From Spodoptera frugiperda (Eukaryota; Arthropoda; Insecta; Lepidoptera; Noctuidae): 64,000 bases of DNA. Each line of letters starts with the position of its first letter. Positions within the stretch are counted from its first letter, which is position 1. The translations under genes were made by a program, and so were the position numbers. The notes under the pieces were generated by a model that saw nothing but the letters and a program-made list of their open reading frames with translations, did no database searches and was not told where the DNA came from. The DNA lies in assembly GCF_023101765.2 (NCBI RefSeq), contig NC_064236.1, forward strand, positions 13,666,993 through 13,730,992. The letters are read 5' to 3'. Of the stretch, positions 11,901 to 23,900 are shown piece by piece.

Positions 11901-14900
11901 TAAACACACAACATAAATAATCAATCAAAGTATTTATTTAGAGTAATTGCCTCCATATATTTATTTAAAACACTCTAAAATTATATTTTTAAACATTATT
12001 TATAAAAATAAAAAACAAAATAACATTTAAAAATATAAAAATAGGAGCCGACCAGTAGCGGGAGCATGGTCCAAGCTACCGGTGGTTAGGGCTCCAAAGA
12101 CAGAAACCTCCTCACAATACGTGCCGTTTCGAGGAGTACTGCCTTCTGCATCAGGCCCTTGATCCATCCGCCCAACCCCAGCCTTCTAAGGTGGTTGTCG
12201 AGGCTGTTGGGTATTAAACCGTTGGCCGACACGACTATCGGCACAACGATAGCCGAATCCACATTCCACATGTCGACAACCTCGTGAGCCAAGTCAAGAT
12301 ATTTTATTTGTTTATCTTTTTCAGCTTTCACGAGGTTCTCGTCAAGAGGGATGGTGATATCGATTATCATCGTGCGGCGCACTTGTCGGTCTATCACCAC
12401 TATATCAGGTTTATTGGCTACAATAGTCCTGTCAGCGATGATAGATCGATCCCAGTACAACGTGATATGGCCGTTTTCGAGAACTGGATCGGGCGCATAC
12501 TTGTAGTATGGAACCTCAAACTCAACAAGTTGGTAGTGCAAAGCAAGTTGCTGGTGGATAATCTTGGCCACCTGATTATGTCTATGCAAATATTCACCAT
12601 TAGCCAAACGACCACAACCAGAAATTATATGTCTTATGGATTCACCAGGACTATGACATGCCCGACATATGTCAACGGTCCCATCCTTAATAATATATTT
12701 CCGGTAGTTATTCGTAAGGATAACTTCGTCCATAATTGCACAGACAAATCCTTCAGTTTCTCCAAAGAGATTACTGAATCGTAGCCAAGATACGGACGCC
12801 AGAAAATGTACACTGGGTCCATGAAGGGCCCGGAAGAAGCGTCCATGGAGCTCCTTGCTATGCCATACCTCCTTGCGGTCATTGACGCTCAGTACCACAG
12901 GTTTACGCCAGTTCTCTTTTGCTAAAGATAGTGGAGTGAATCCATTGTCTACTGCTGCTACTTCTCGATGCATACCCTCGTTTACTTTCAGGAAATATTC
13001 CCTGAGGTTGCACACCTCACGGTTATGAAGGGTCTTAGCATTTAATAAGCCTCGACCCCCACACTTCCGCGGGATGTACAACCTCATGATCGATGAACGA
13101 GGGTGATGCATACGATTTGCAGTCAGCAGTGTTCGGACTCGCCTATCCAGAGTGTCAAGTTCAGTCTGAGTCCACTTGAGTATACCAAAAGAATACATCA
13201 GAACCGGCATGACCCAACCGTTATAGGCTCGCACCTTGTTTCCGCCTGATAATGAACTTTTCAGCACTTTATTCAGGCGGCCAAAGAAGCGTTCCCGTAA
13301 CGATTGTTTCATGTCCGGTCCATTGATGCCTAATCCCTCTGACATACTCAGGTACTTGTAAGTATCATTTGCTGAGAGCGCTCTTAGTTTTGTGAAATCT
13401 GAGAGTTCTAGACCCTCAGATTCCACAATCCCTCCTCGCTTCACATGCATGACAGCACATTTATCTACTCCAAATTCCATTCTGATGGAACTACTAAATT
13501 TTTTAGTTATTTTCAGTAGTTCCATCAGTTGTTTGTTATTTGGAGCAAACAACTTGTGGTCATCCATGTAAAGCAAGTGGGATATGACTAGACCCCTTCT
13601 CCGTAAAGGATAGCCTAGCCCTGAAGCCTCCAATAAAGTACTGAGAGGATTCAAGGCCAAGCAGAACCATAGTGGGCTCAGACTGTCACCTTGGAATATT
13701 CCTCGCACTATCCTTACAGGTTCTTCACTCCCTTGGATGTCTACATCCCGGATAGCAAAGCACAGTACTCCATTGCCTCATACATGACTGCAAGAAGGCG
13801 CGTAGAGTTGCATCTATCTTATAAAACTCCAGCACCCTCATGAGCCATGTATGTGGCACAGAGTCATATGCCTTTTTATAATCTATCCAGCATGTAGACA
13901 AATTCTTTCGGGACCGACGAACCTGTTGGCTTACAACCATATCAATGAGGAGTAGCTCCTTAGTTCCACGAGACCCCTTCCTACATCCATTTTGAGATAC
14001 AGACATAATGGAATGTTTTTCAATATGTTTTGTTATTTTTGTTCTCAAAATAGATGTAAGAAGTTTATAGACCGTTGGTAAACCGATAATAGTCATAAGT
14101 AATTAAAAGTAACGCAGGTATTTAGTTATCATTTTCTTTGACTATGTCCTCTATATCAGTACCGTATCTAGTAAAACTTCTTTGGTATTACTTTGTTGGA
14201 GATTTAAATATTCTTTATGAAATATCTTGGGTATAACCCCAGTGTCGCACAATTTCTTTAAGTCCATGTATTTGGCTTTGGTTATCGGTAAACTTGAAAT
14301 ATATCTACGATTGATTTTGGTGTGCGCGCGTCACATCTGTCTTCGGCACACTCTGGACTGTGACTGAGGCGCCCGCGCACGATAGTTCAGTTGAATGATT
14401 ACGATTTTTAACACCCGGACGAGGAAATAAACATGGTATCATATGACATGATTGAAATGTACCATATTAAAATTTTGTTATTGAAATACCGACTTGTATT
14501 TTTATGAATACAGGCAAAATGTTTCAATATACATCATTAATTTTATAGTCTGTATTAAATGACATGCATTGAAAAAAAAGTAGGACTAAAATGGTTTAAC
14601 GACTAAACAAAATATCTGAACAAAAACGAGTATTTGATTCAAGTAGCACTCGGCGTGGAAAATAGATGCAGCTAAAAGAGTTTAAGCGACGACCCGTATC
14701 GTATTTAGGTGACGGACAAATGGTTTAAGCGACATCCACACCGTGTGATTAGGGAAGACAAAATGATTCAAGTTACTTCTTAATAAAATTTAGTAACAGG
14801 AAAAACGCTTTAACTCTTGTTCACTTATTTATGAGAGATAGGGTGACTGGTTTATGTCACAGTTATTTATATGATGGTATAGTTCAAGTACATGATTTAA

Positions 14901-17900
14901 TAAAAAATGCAAAATCCACGTCGTTTAATACACTGCCACTTTGGAAACGACACGAAAATAGTATTGTTTGAAACGCCAAAAAAGTGCTCCGATTTTAATG
15001 AAACCGGCATCATTCGACGGAGAAAAATTCGCTGATTCCAAATATGTATATAACTCAATATCACCCAAAATGTCGCTTAAACCAAATAGCCCGTTACCCC
15101 TCGATATTATTATTCTTAATTCTCTCCTAACCCATGTCTAACATATACATTGTCATGTATGTTACAGGCCAGCTGTTCCAGGAATGATATGGAAATAATA
15201 GAACTACCTTACAGTCCCTTTTCGGGTACTCAGTGTACACAACCTACTCGCAACTCATACAGTACAGCAATGCGGGCTCCAAATGAAGACCATCAGGATA
15301 CAATGGAAAGAGACACGCCACGAGCTTTCAAGGTGTCTCACTCTATCTCCAGTATTGGCCAATCAGTTGCCCCTAAACGAAAATCTATTTTCGAAACCAC
15401 AACCCAAGAAGAAGTTATGAAAATAACTGGTAAGTTATTATTTATTAAAATAATTTGTGGGTTTCATTTCTGTACTAAACTAAAGAATGTAACAAAATAT
15501 TATTTATAAACAATGAAATTTTGATTAAATAACTCTTGAGAGTTATTTAACAAAAATATAACATGGTGGTAAAAATATTAAATGAGACATAAATGGACTA
15601 TTTTTGGGATAAAACTAATTTACTTACCAAAATAAAAGATAAATCATCTGTTTGCATTTTACAAGGATGAAATAATTCACATATTTACATAACGAATTAA
15701 TATTAACATGAATGTTTTGATAGTAACATATATGTTTCCTAAATTACAGCACACAGGAAAATCTATAATTAGAATATTACTTTGTAGGTTTAAGTTTAAG
15801 TGTAATGTGTAGCTTGCAATTTGATTTGTCCAATACTTAGTAGTGCAGGAATTTTGAATTTATACCACATTCATAATTCAAAATGTGGTATACATTCAAA
15901 ATTCCTGCAAGTTGAAATATGTTTAATGTACCTAATGCTTAAGAACCACATATTGCTGCTGTTACCAATAAACTTCAATAAAATATTAATATTTTGATAT
16001 GCAACTTTTAGCAAGAGCATCAACAAATCAAATTCGTGACCTAAAGCAGCCCAGCTTTAAACCTAGTCTGCTTGGTTCTCCATTTTACCCTGGGAGAACC
16101 ATGTATGGAGGAGCAGCGTCTTCATACATAAACCAGCCAAACATAAAACAAGAGACTGTGGCAGTAGTAAATGAGTCTCCAATCAACGATGACACCGCCA
16201 TCAGCAGCTCTGCGCGACGTATCATGGATTTATTAGAAAGCTATTCCTCTCCTCTTACGGAAGCCCGCAGGATCCCTCTGTATACTAAACCCAAAAATGA
16301 CGGATTTAATATCAGCAGCGCTCCCTCTTCATCCACAAATAATAATTTAGGTAAGTCTAAATGGAACATAATAAGTAACTTTACTTCCTCTTTTTATAAT
16401 TTTTATCATTTAAGTCAGTCTTACTTAGTGTATATCCTTTTAAGGATACTGCATAAAATGTGAGCAGTTCTTTGTCAAAAATATAGATCTTATGTACTTT
16501 TACTTTATGAAAATAAAAATTCGTCCTTCAGATAGTGCCATTTTTCATGGCTTGTCGTCACTCCTATGTGCTCTAGCCAGATGCATCTTCTATTTTGTCA
16601 TCATCTTCGTTTTCTTTTGCCTAATGGTAACTTTTTGGTCTATCTGTGGTCTTGTAGTCTTACTACCAGGACCCAGTTGTATATTGTGGTGCAAAATGCA
16701 GTGTATTATCCAGTAGGTACCAGATTTAGCCAATTGCCGATGCAATGTGCTATTACTTGATTGTCAGAGCTGTCTGACAATATAATTTGGTTGTCATCTA
16801 AGATCCAGATTCCAGTCTGACTAAAAACTTTGTTAATAAGGAAATAAAAATTGTGAGTACAATTGGTCACTTCTATTTGTTGCCACTTGTGAGTTAGTTT
16901 ATATTTTACCTTATTTGTGCATTTTTCTGGTATTTCTCTCAGAATCTCTAAATATGTAACATTTGGTTGAATGTAGAAAATCTCTTGTGAAACCCTGCTT
17001 GTTCAACCGATAGGTGCTTTTGAATGGTAGAGCTGATTCGTTTTCAATAGTTGGTTGAAATAATTAATAGAGGCTTGGCAGTAGATTAATAGGCATGTAT
17101 TTTGTGATGTTTTTAGAGTATCCCTTTCCATATTACACCAGTTTCCTATTTGTTTCGCCATGGTGTTTTATGGAACTTTAGCCTTTCGATTGTCTCCAGT
17201 CACAAACAATATCATAAAAAGAAAGCATGTCTTTCTGTTAGGAATTGCAAGTTACATTGGAAATAAATATTTGCTTAATATTTAATACAGTAAAATTGAA
17301 AATAAATGTTTTGTCGAATTAACCATTGAGAAGGTGTCACGGCAGTAACACTAGTATCAATATAATTATATAGAAACAACTGTGGGTAGCGTAGTACTGA
17401 ACTGACGTTTTAATATCGCTTATCTAAATAAGAGATGAGGACTTTTGTTGGTGCTTAGGTTTTTTGATGGAAGTCAGTGTCTCTATTTTTTAAGTACACA
17501 TATTATATCGGGTTGTATAACTGTTTTCGGTGTTTCCCTACGTCGTTTGGTGTGCTTCGCTCAATGGTCGGCATGTCAAAATTTTTATAAGCAATAGTAG
17601 TAGTAGCTATCGTTATAATTTCGTTTCTATTAGATTATCTTACCTAGGTTGTCTGAGCTATCTATCCAAGTCTAAGTGTGATTTATTTCGAGCTTTCCCT
17701 AATCTGCCAGTAGCTTTTTAATATATAACTATTATGGATGACTCCCGAAATACAGGTTTTAATATAAATTAACTAATTAATCTATTATTTTAGCATATCG
17801 GACTCGAGAACTCCATGTACCAAGCATTGCATCTATACTACGCCTGAAGAAAAAGTCTCGTCTCATGGACACGACGAACATTGCTCGACAGTTAATGGCT

Positions 17901-20900
17901 TCTCAAAGCAGTACTTCTAACGAATTTCCAGATTATCCTAGGCAGGAAACGAAAGGGTAATGTATTAAAGTCCTAACATCCAAACAGAATGGAGCAGTGT
18001 ATTATTGTTTATATCTACTACTTACTATTAATGGACAAAAATCAGAAACTACCAGATACATAATTATACACCCATATAATATGTATCTGGTAGATTTATT
18101 TTCCAATATACAGGTTGTCACTGAAATCGATGTCCAGTAGGCACCAGATGATCGGCAAGGTTCCAACTATTATCAGAAAAAAAAAATACAGTTTTTAAAT
18201 TACAGTAAAATCAGCGAGGACCTTTTGTCAAACAACATTGTCTGTCTACTCATGATTTCGCTCACAGCATTATAATAATAAATAATACGATAATATTGCC
18301 GACGAATGCTGCTTTTAAGAAATAATGTGCAAAATGCTATACCATTTTATAATCCTTATTAAATGCGCCAACTTTGGTGAAATTTGCCACTACTAGCGCC
18401 ATACATAATTTATTCAGTACAGACACTTAAAGTAAGGTAAAAAATTTATTCCGAGTATTTGGTTCGTCTATAACTGACAATATTTTCCAATCTAAAGCAG
18501 TTGGCTAAGAATTTATGATTGCATATTAGTAAAGCACTATTCAGGATAATGTAAGGAAGACTACAGACGAAAAAATAAACATTTGAAGCAACAAGATTCA
18601 AAAGACTGGCACAGGCTGTACTTTTTCGTGGATAACACAATAAGTCACTGTAATTTAAAAACTGAGGACCTGGTTTTATTTTATATTTTTCTGATAACAG
18701 TTGGAACCTTGCCGATCGTCTGGTGCCTATTGGACGTCGACTTTAGGGACACCCTGTATAAAACGGTTATTGCTATCTGGTAATCATTGATCGTAATAAA
18801 ATGGAATTGAAATGAAGGGAATTGTCTGGCCATACCACAATTGCATTGTATTTTACATCTTGATTGATTTTGATTGTTGAAGGATTGTGCAATTGATACC
18901 ATCATGTGCATTTATTAATTGTTACTATATTAATACCTTGCATTTCAGTAAAGTAGTTTCGATCTGAATACGAAATTTGACTATTATTGTTACTTAGTAA
19001 TTTATTGTGTACATTTTTTAAAAGAGCATTAATTTTCTTATGTAATTTTTTCATTAACTTAATACATGTTTTTACTTTTAGGACTGAGGTCGAGAAGGAA
19101 CCGCCTACTAAATTTTCTTCTAAAATGAAATCAAGAATAACTAGAACTAATCGAGGGCAACAGGAGGAGATTGACATGTCCACTCCCGTGAAATTGCCCA
19201 CAGCCACATTACAGTTAGACAAAGACAAACTGCCCCAATTTACTTTCAACACGCCGCCGCCGCCGGCGGCCGTTAAGCTCACTACATCTACACCAAAAAT
19301 TGTTTTTCCTACAGCTGATAAAAAAGCTACTCACATTCCCACAAGTAAGCAAGAAACTGTAATTAGTAGTGTCTACACATTTTCTAATCCTGTTAAAGTA
19401 TCAAGTAACAACTTACAAGTGGAATCTTCATCTTTGAAATTCAAATTCGACTCTCCTGAGCGACGTATTGATCAGAAATTTGAAAACAAACATGACGAAT
19501 CTTCTGTTGTTGTAGGTGTGATAAAAGCAAACGAATCTGTCATAAACAAACCAAAAGACTGGCAGTGTTCCGACTGCTGGATTAAAAACAAGCCGGACGC
19601 CAGCAAATGTGTTTGTTGTGGAGCTAAACAGCCAACGAAGAGTACTAAATGCTCTGTTTGTAAAATTGCCGATAGTCAGTCACAAAAAGACAAATGCGCT
19701 AATTGTGAGAAGATGTCTACCTCACAAGGCGAAAAGTCGCCCGCCAACCCGCCTGCGGCCAGTATGACAGCATCGAAATCTTTGTTCAGTAAAGCCAGCG
19801 ATACTAATTCCCTTCAAGGAACGAAGTTTACTTTACCTACCTTCACTGCAGTTACGGTGACACCAACTAATGTGTTTTCAAAGCCTGAAACAGTAATAAG
19901 TCCATTAAATGCAGTACAAAACACTGCTAAAGTGGATGCTGATTGGAAATGTGACGATTGTTGGATCTCGAACAAAAGCAGCGTCGACAAATGTGCAGCC
20001 TGTGGCGGTGCCCGACCCGGAGCGAAACCAGCGGCTAGTATTACAGAGGCTTTAACTAACAAAACTACAACATTCGAAATTAGTGACAAATTTAAAACCA
20101 TTGCGAAGACTCAACATTCAGACAAATGGGAATGTTCCAGCTGTTTAGTCCGTAACGACAGTGACAAAAAGCAATGTGTATGCTGTGGTGCGGAAAAAGA
20201 AGGCATAAAGAAAATGCCCGAATCTAAGTTTAATTTTGGAACAATTACGAATAATACATTTAAATTCGGTATTGATCCCAAAGCGCAAGGCGCTACTATT
20301 GCTGACAAACCCGAAGTTCCGTCAATATTAGACACGAAATTAAAACCACCATCAGAAACAAATAATAATGTATTGGCTGAAACCCCATCATTTACATTTG
20401 CACTGCCTACTAAGAAAATAGAAAACAAATTTGATATTTCAAAGGAAAAGACAGATGAGGCTCCAAAAATAAATTTCACATTTGGCATCCCGAAAACAAT
20501 ATCAACAAGTGCAGCGGTTCCAGCGAAATTGCCAGAGACTAATAAAAATTCCGAAGAAGAGAAACTTCAAGAAGTTCCATCAGTTGACTTGAACTCACCC
20601 ATGCAGAGTAAACCACAGATGCCTGTACTGACTCAGGTAAATAACGAAAATAAGTCGTTATTACCTACTACAAGTTTATTTAATCCGCTAGCCAACGACA
20701 CAAAGAAGGAAACATCACTGAATGCTGCCGTCACAGTACCAGAACCGGGAGACGCTCAGAACCCAAAACCAACATTTTCGTTTGGTTTATCGTCCAATAC
20801 AAAACTATTTGGGTCTCCGGCAAGTACGGGTACGTCGATGAATTTATTCACGCAGCCGTCGCAAAGTACGACACCACCAACAACTAGTGCGCCCACGTTG

Positions 20901-23900
20901 TCGATGTTTAAACCGGCTGAAGCCACCGCAACGGCGACATCGTCATCATTATTTCAACAGTCTGATTTAAACAAACCTGCTGCATCCCTGTTCCAAAACA
21001 AAGAGGCTAGTAATATTACTACACCGGCGCCGACACAAACACTAGCATCGACACCGGCACCAACACCGGCAACAGCGCCAACGCCGACACCGGCACTGGC
21101 ATCAGCACTGGCACCGGCACCAACGCCGGCAACCACGCCAGCAACAGCGCCAACACCAGCGCCAGCACCATCGCTAGCACCAGCAGCACCAGCAGCTTCA
21201 GGAGTAGCGCCAGCAACAACAACGACAATTTTCAGTTTTGGTAGTAATACAGCTAGTAACTCTTCGGCTCCAGCGGCACTCACGTTACCTACTGCCACCG
21301 AAAAACCTAAATTTCAATTTTCATTTGGTAGTAACACAACACCTGCCACTAATCCACCACCAGCGTTTAAGTCACCGTTCGGTGCGGCTGAAAGTAACGT
21401 CAATACGAATACTTTTAATTTGTCTGCTGGATCTTCATTGGGTTCTACCAATAACCTTGCTACTAATAGCTTTGGAGGCAGCAACGGATTGAACGCCCCT
21501 AACGGACTTACGGGAAATTCTATGATGGGAAATACACTTTCTGCAATGCCTGGAAATTCTCTTCAAACAATGGGCAACGCCAATACATTAGGTGGTACCA
21601 ATGGCCTATCTAATAATCAACAACCAGCTGGTATGCAGGCGGGAAACTCTTTAACCGGAGGTGCAACGGGCTTATTCAATAACACCGCACCGAAAGAGAA
21701 CATGTGGGCGGCGGGCAACAACACTTCGACCTCGAACCTGTTCGTGTCGAACGCGACGACCAGTAGCTTGCAGAAGCCGGCTGCATTCACGTTCGGATCT
21801 TCAACACCGTTCAATACCGGTAACAACGCGCCGGCTTTCGGTGCTGCCGCGGCGCCTCCGCAAAATATATTCGGTATGAATAACCAGAGTAACAATACGC
21901 AGCCAAATCTCTTCTCAAGTCCTGTTCAAAACCCACCATCAGGAAACATGTTCGGCTCGCCGCAGCCGGCCAGTAATCCCACACCACAGATTCCCATGTT
22001 CGGTTCACCAAGTATGGGCGCGACTCCAACCTTCGGCTCGCCCAACCCGTCTATTCCTTCATTCGAGGCCCCGTCGCTGAACCCGGCGCCAGCACCTGCC
22101 TTCACATTTGGTTCTTCACAATCGTCTACGACAGGCATTTTTGGATTCGGACAACAGGTAATTATTGATGATTTTTTTAAACCTACTTAATATTATTTAT
22201 CTTCTTAATTTTTTTATTGTTTTTCTTAATTTTTTTGTTCTGTCTTTTTTGTTCTTTCTTTTTCTCACTTTTTTCTTCAGCCATGGTCATCCCACTGCAG
22301 GGCGAAGGCCTCCCTACCCTCCTTCCGCTCATCTCTTTGTAGAGCTTTCTGTGGCCAATAATTTTCATAGGCGTCGAGTTCATCCCGCCATCTCCATCTG
22401 GGCCTGCGACGTCTATTGACGTTGAGTGGGCTCCATTTAGTTTTAGTGAGTTTGGCCCACCGCTCGTCCAACATGCAGCAGACATGTCCAGCTCAGTTCC
22501 ACTTCAAGCTTACGGCTTTTTAACCAACGTCAGCTTTCAGTTTTGGAGCGCAGTGTGGAATTTTTTATTCTATCCGATAATCGGATTCCTAAAATACTGC
22601 GCTCCGTCACGTGGCTCTCTGGCAAACCTTGAGTGTGGACTTCTGATGTTTTGTCAAACACCAGGTCTGTGCACCATAGGTGTGGATGGTTAGAATACAC
22701 ACGTCCATTAGCTTCTTTTTTGGTGTTAATGGAAGGTTGCCTTTCATTAGGTCTCCCATGGAACAATAGCTGTTTCAGGCAGTCTCGGTGCGTCGAGCAA
22801 CCTCTTTTGCTTGTCTTGTCTGGAAAGAGAATTGGCCCAGTTAGATGTATTCCTGGACGTATGAAATTTCCACTCCATCTACTTCTAACCTATGCTTTGA
22901 GCTGTTGGTCATTAGTTCGGGCTTCGACATGTTCATCCTCAGTTCAACCTCAAAGCTCACTCTGCTGAGTTCGTTAATCACTACTACCTAGTTCTGATGC
23001 TCAAGAGGAGACTAAGCACAATGTCGTCGGCAAATTGTAGGTTTGTTAACCTCTTCTCTCCGACGACCACGGCTCTGAAATGTTTAGGAGATAGCGGATC
23101 ACCCTGTTTGACTCCCTTGTGGATAGAAAAGTATTGGTGGTATATATTTTTTAGCAAGTTAATATATGTGAGGTGAGTGTCTTGGTTATGTAGCCCCGTC
23201 AAAATGGAGGAATGAGTGAGACTGTCGAAAGCTTGGAGTAATCAATTAACGCAATGTATAATGGTAGTTTAAATTCACAATCTAATATATAAAATTCTCG
23301 TGTCACAGTTTTCGTTGCCATACTCATCCGAAACGGCTTGATCGATTTTGATGATTTTTTTTGTGCTTATCCAGTATCTATGAGAATCACCCAACATGAA
23401 AGAGATTGTCCATGTCTAAATACAATAGATCCTTTGTCGATCAGATATCGCAATCGATATTTTTATTTAGAGTTTATTGCTTTTTTATATGATATATTAT
23501 TAAACGAAATAAGATTTACAAATATATTTAATTTTGTCATTAATAAACGATATTTCGACATTAAAATAAAACTAAAAGAATGTATTTTCTCAATTGAAAG
23601 TTATGATTTACTTGATTATCAATTATCATTAACGACTATTTGAGTAAGAGAGTCTGTGATATGATTTCAATCGATTTTAATAAAATCGATTAAACAACAC
23701 CCTCATGCACGCCTACTGGTCATCCCTTTTTGGTTACTTTGGCAAGCTTAGTGCTTATTCGGCAATACTCGGTACTCGGTAATATGTCTCTGTCACACAT
23801 TAGCATATGTCTTAAGTGTAGTCGAAAGCAAAACTTTTCGTATTTCGTTATTACGGTTGTTAATTTTTATTGTTAAGTTTTTGTTTAGTGTTTAAGCTTG

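Larger units (their letters stand above)
12000..14110 (-). mobile_element. 5'-truncated R2-superfamily (REL-endonuclease) LINE
   Basis: The - strand carries a reverse transcriptase in two blocks, 14096-13725 (GCRKGSRGTKE, STCWIDYKKAYDSVPHTWL) and 13708-12086 (540 codons), separated by about one frameshift. The second block has GIFQGDSLSPLWFCLALNPL and catalytic YMDD (residues 47-50). It then has a C-x2-C-x8-H-x4-C knuckle (348-365) and a PD-(D/E)XK-like endonuclease signature: KPDIVVID, IIDITIPLDEN, then K..KY (433-470). RT plus C-terminal knuckle plus REL nuclease defines the R2/NeSL/Hero/CRE side of non-LTR elements, which have no APE domain. The N-terminal zinc fingers are missing. The shared 3' UTR reaches an A-rich end near 12000. 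A second copy of the tail lies at 34800-35060. Confidence 0.85.
11335..15107. mobile_element. 3.77-kb TIR DNA transposon (non-autonomous as seen) in Nup153 intron 2
   Basis: The left end, ATATCGAGGGGTAACGGGCT then ATTTGGTTTAAGCGACATTTT, is matched as an inverted repeat at 15067-15107 over about 40 bases. Because ATAT is its own reverse complement it may be an ATAT target duplication outside a CGAGGGG terminus. Both flanks hold repeated 10-base motifs: exact TTTAAGCGAC at 11361, 14681 and 14724 and inverted at 15072, with variants at 11546 (inverted), 11590, 11631, 14704 and 14920 (inverted). A REL-type LINE is nested inside. No transposase ORF is visible, so it was probably mobilised in trans. 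The superfamily is not identified. Confidence 0.75.

Noticed and set aside
12284..12784. 166-codon + strand ORF
   Set aside because: It lies antisense to the REL-LINE ORF at 12086-13708, whose motifs are unmistakable. It is a frame shadow.
18987..19081. N-terminal extension of the large Nup153 frame (MLLSNLLCTFFKRALIF)
   Set aside because: It is upstream of a good acceptor, and exon 5 joins in phase at 19082. The hydrophobic start is intronic.
20954..21298. Alanine/valine/glycine-rich - strand ORF
   Set aside because: It is the complement of the Pro-Ala-Thr tract of Nup153; low-complexity DNA stays open in several frames.
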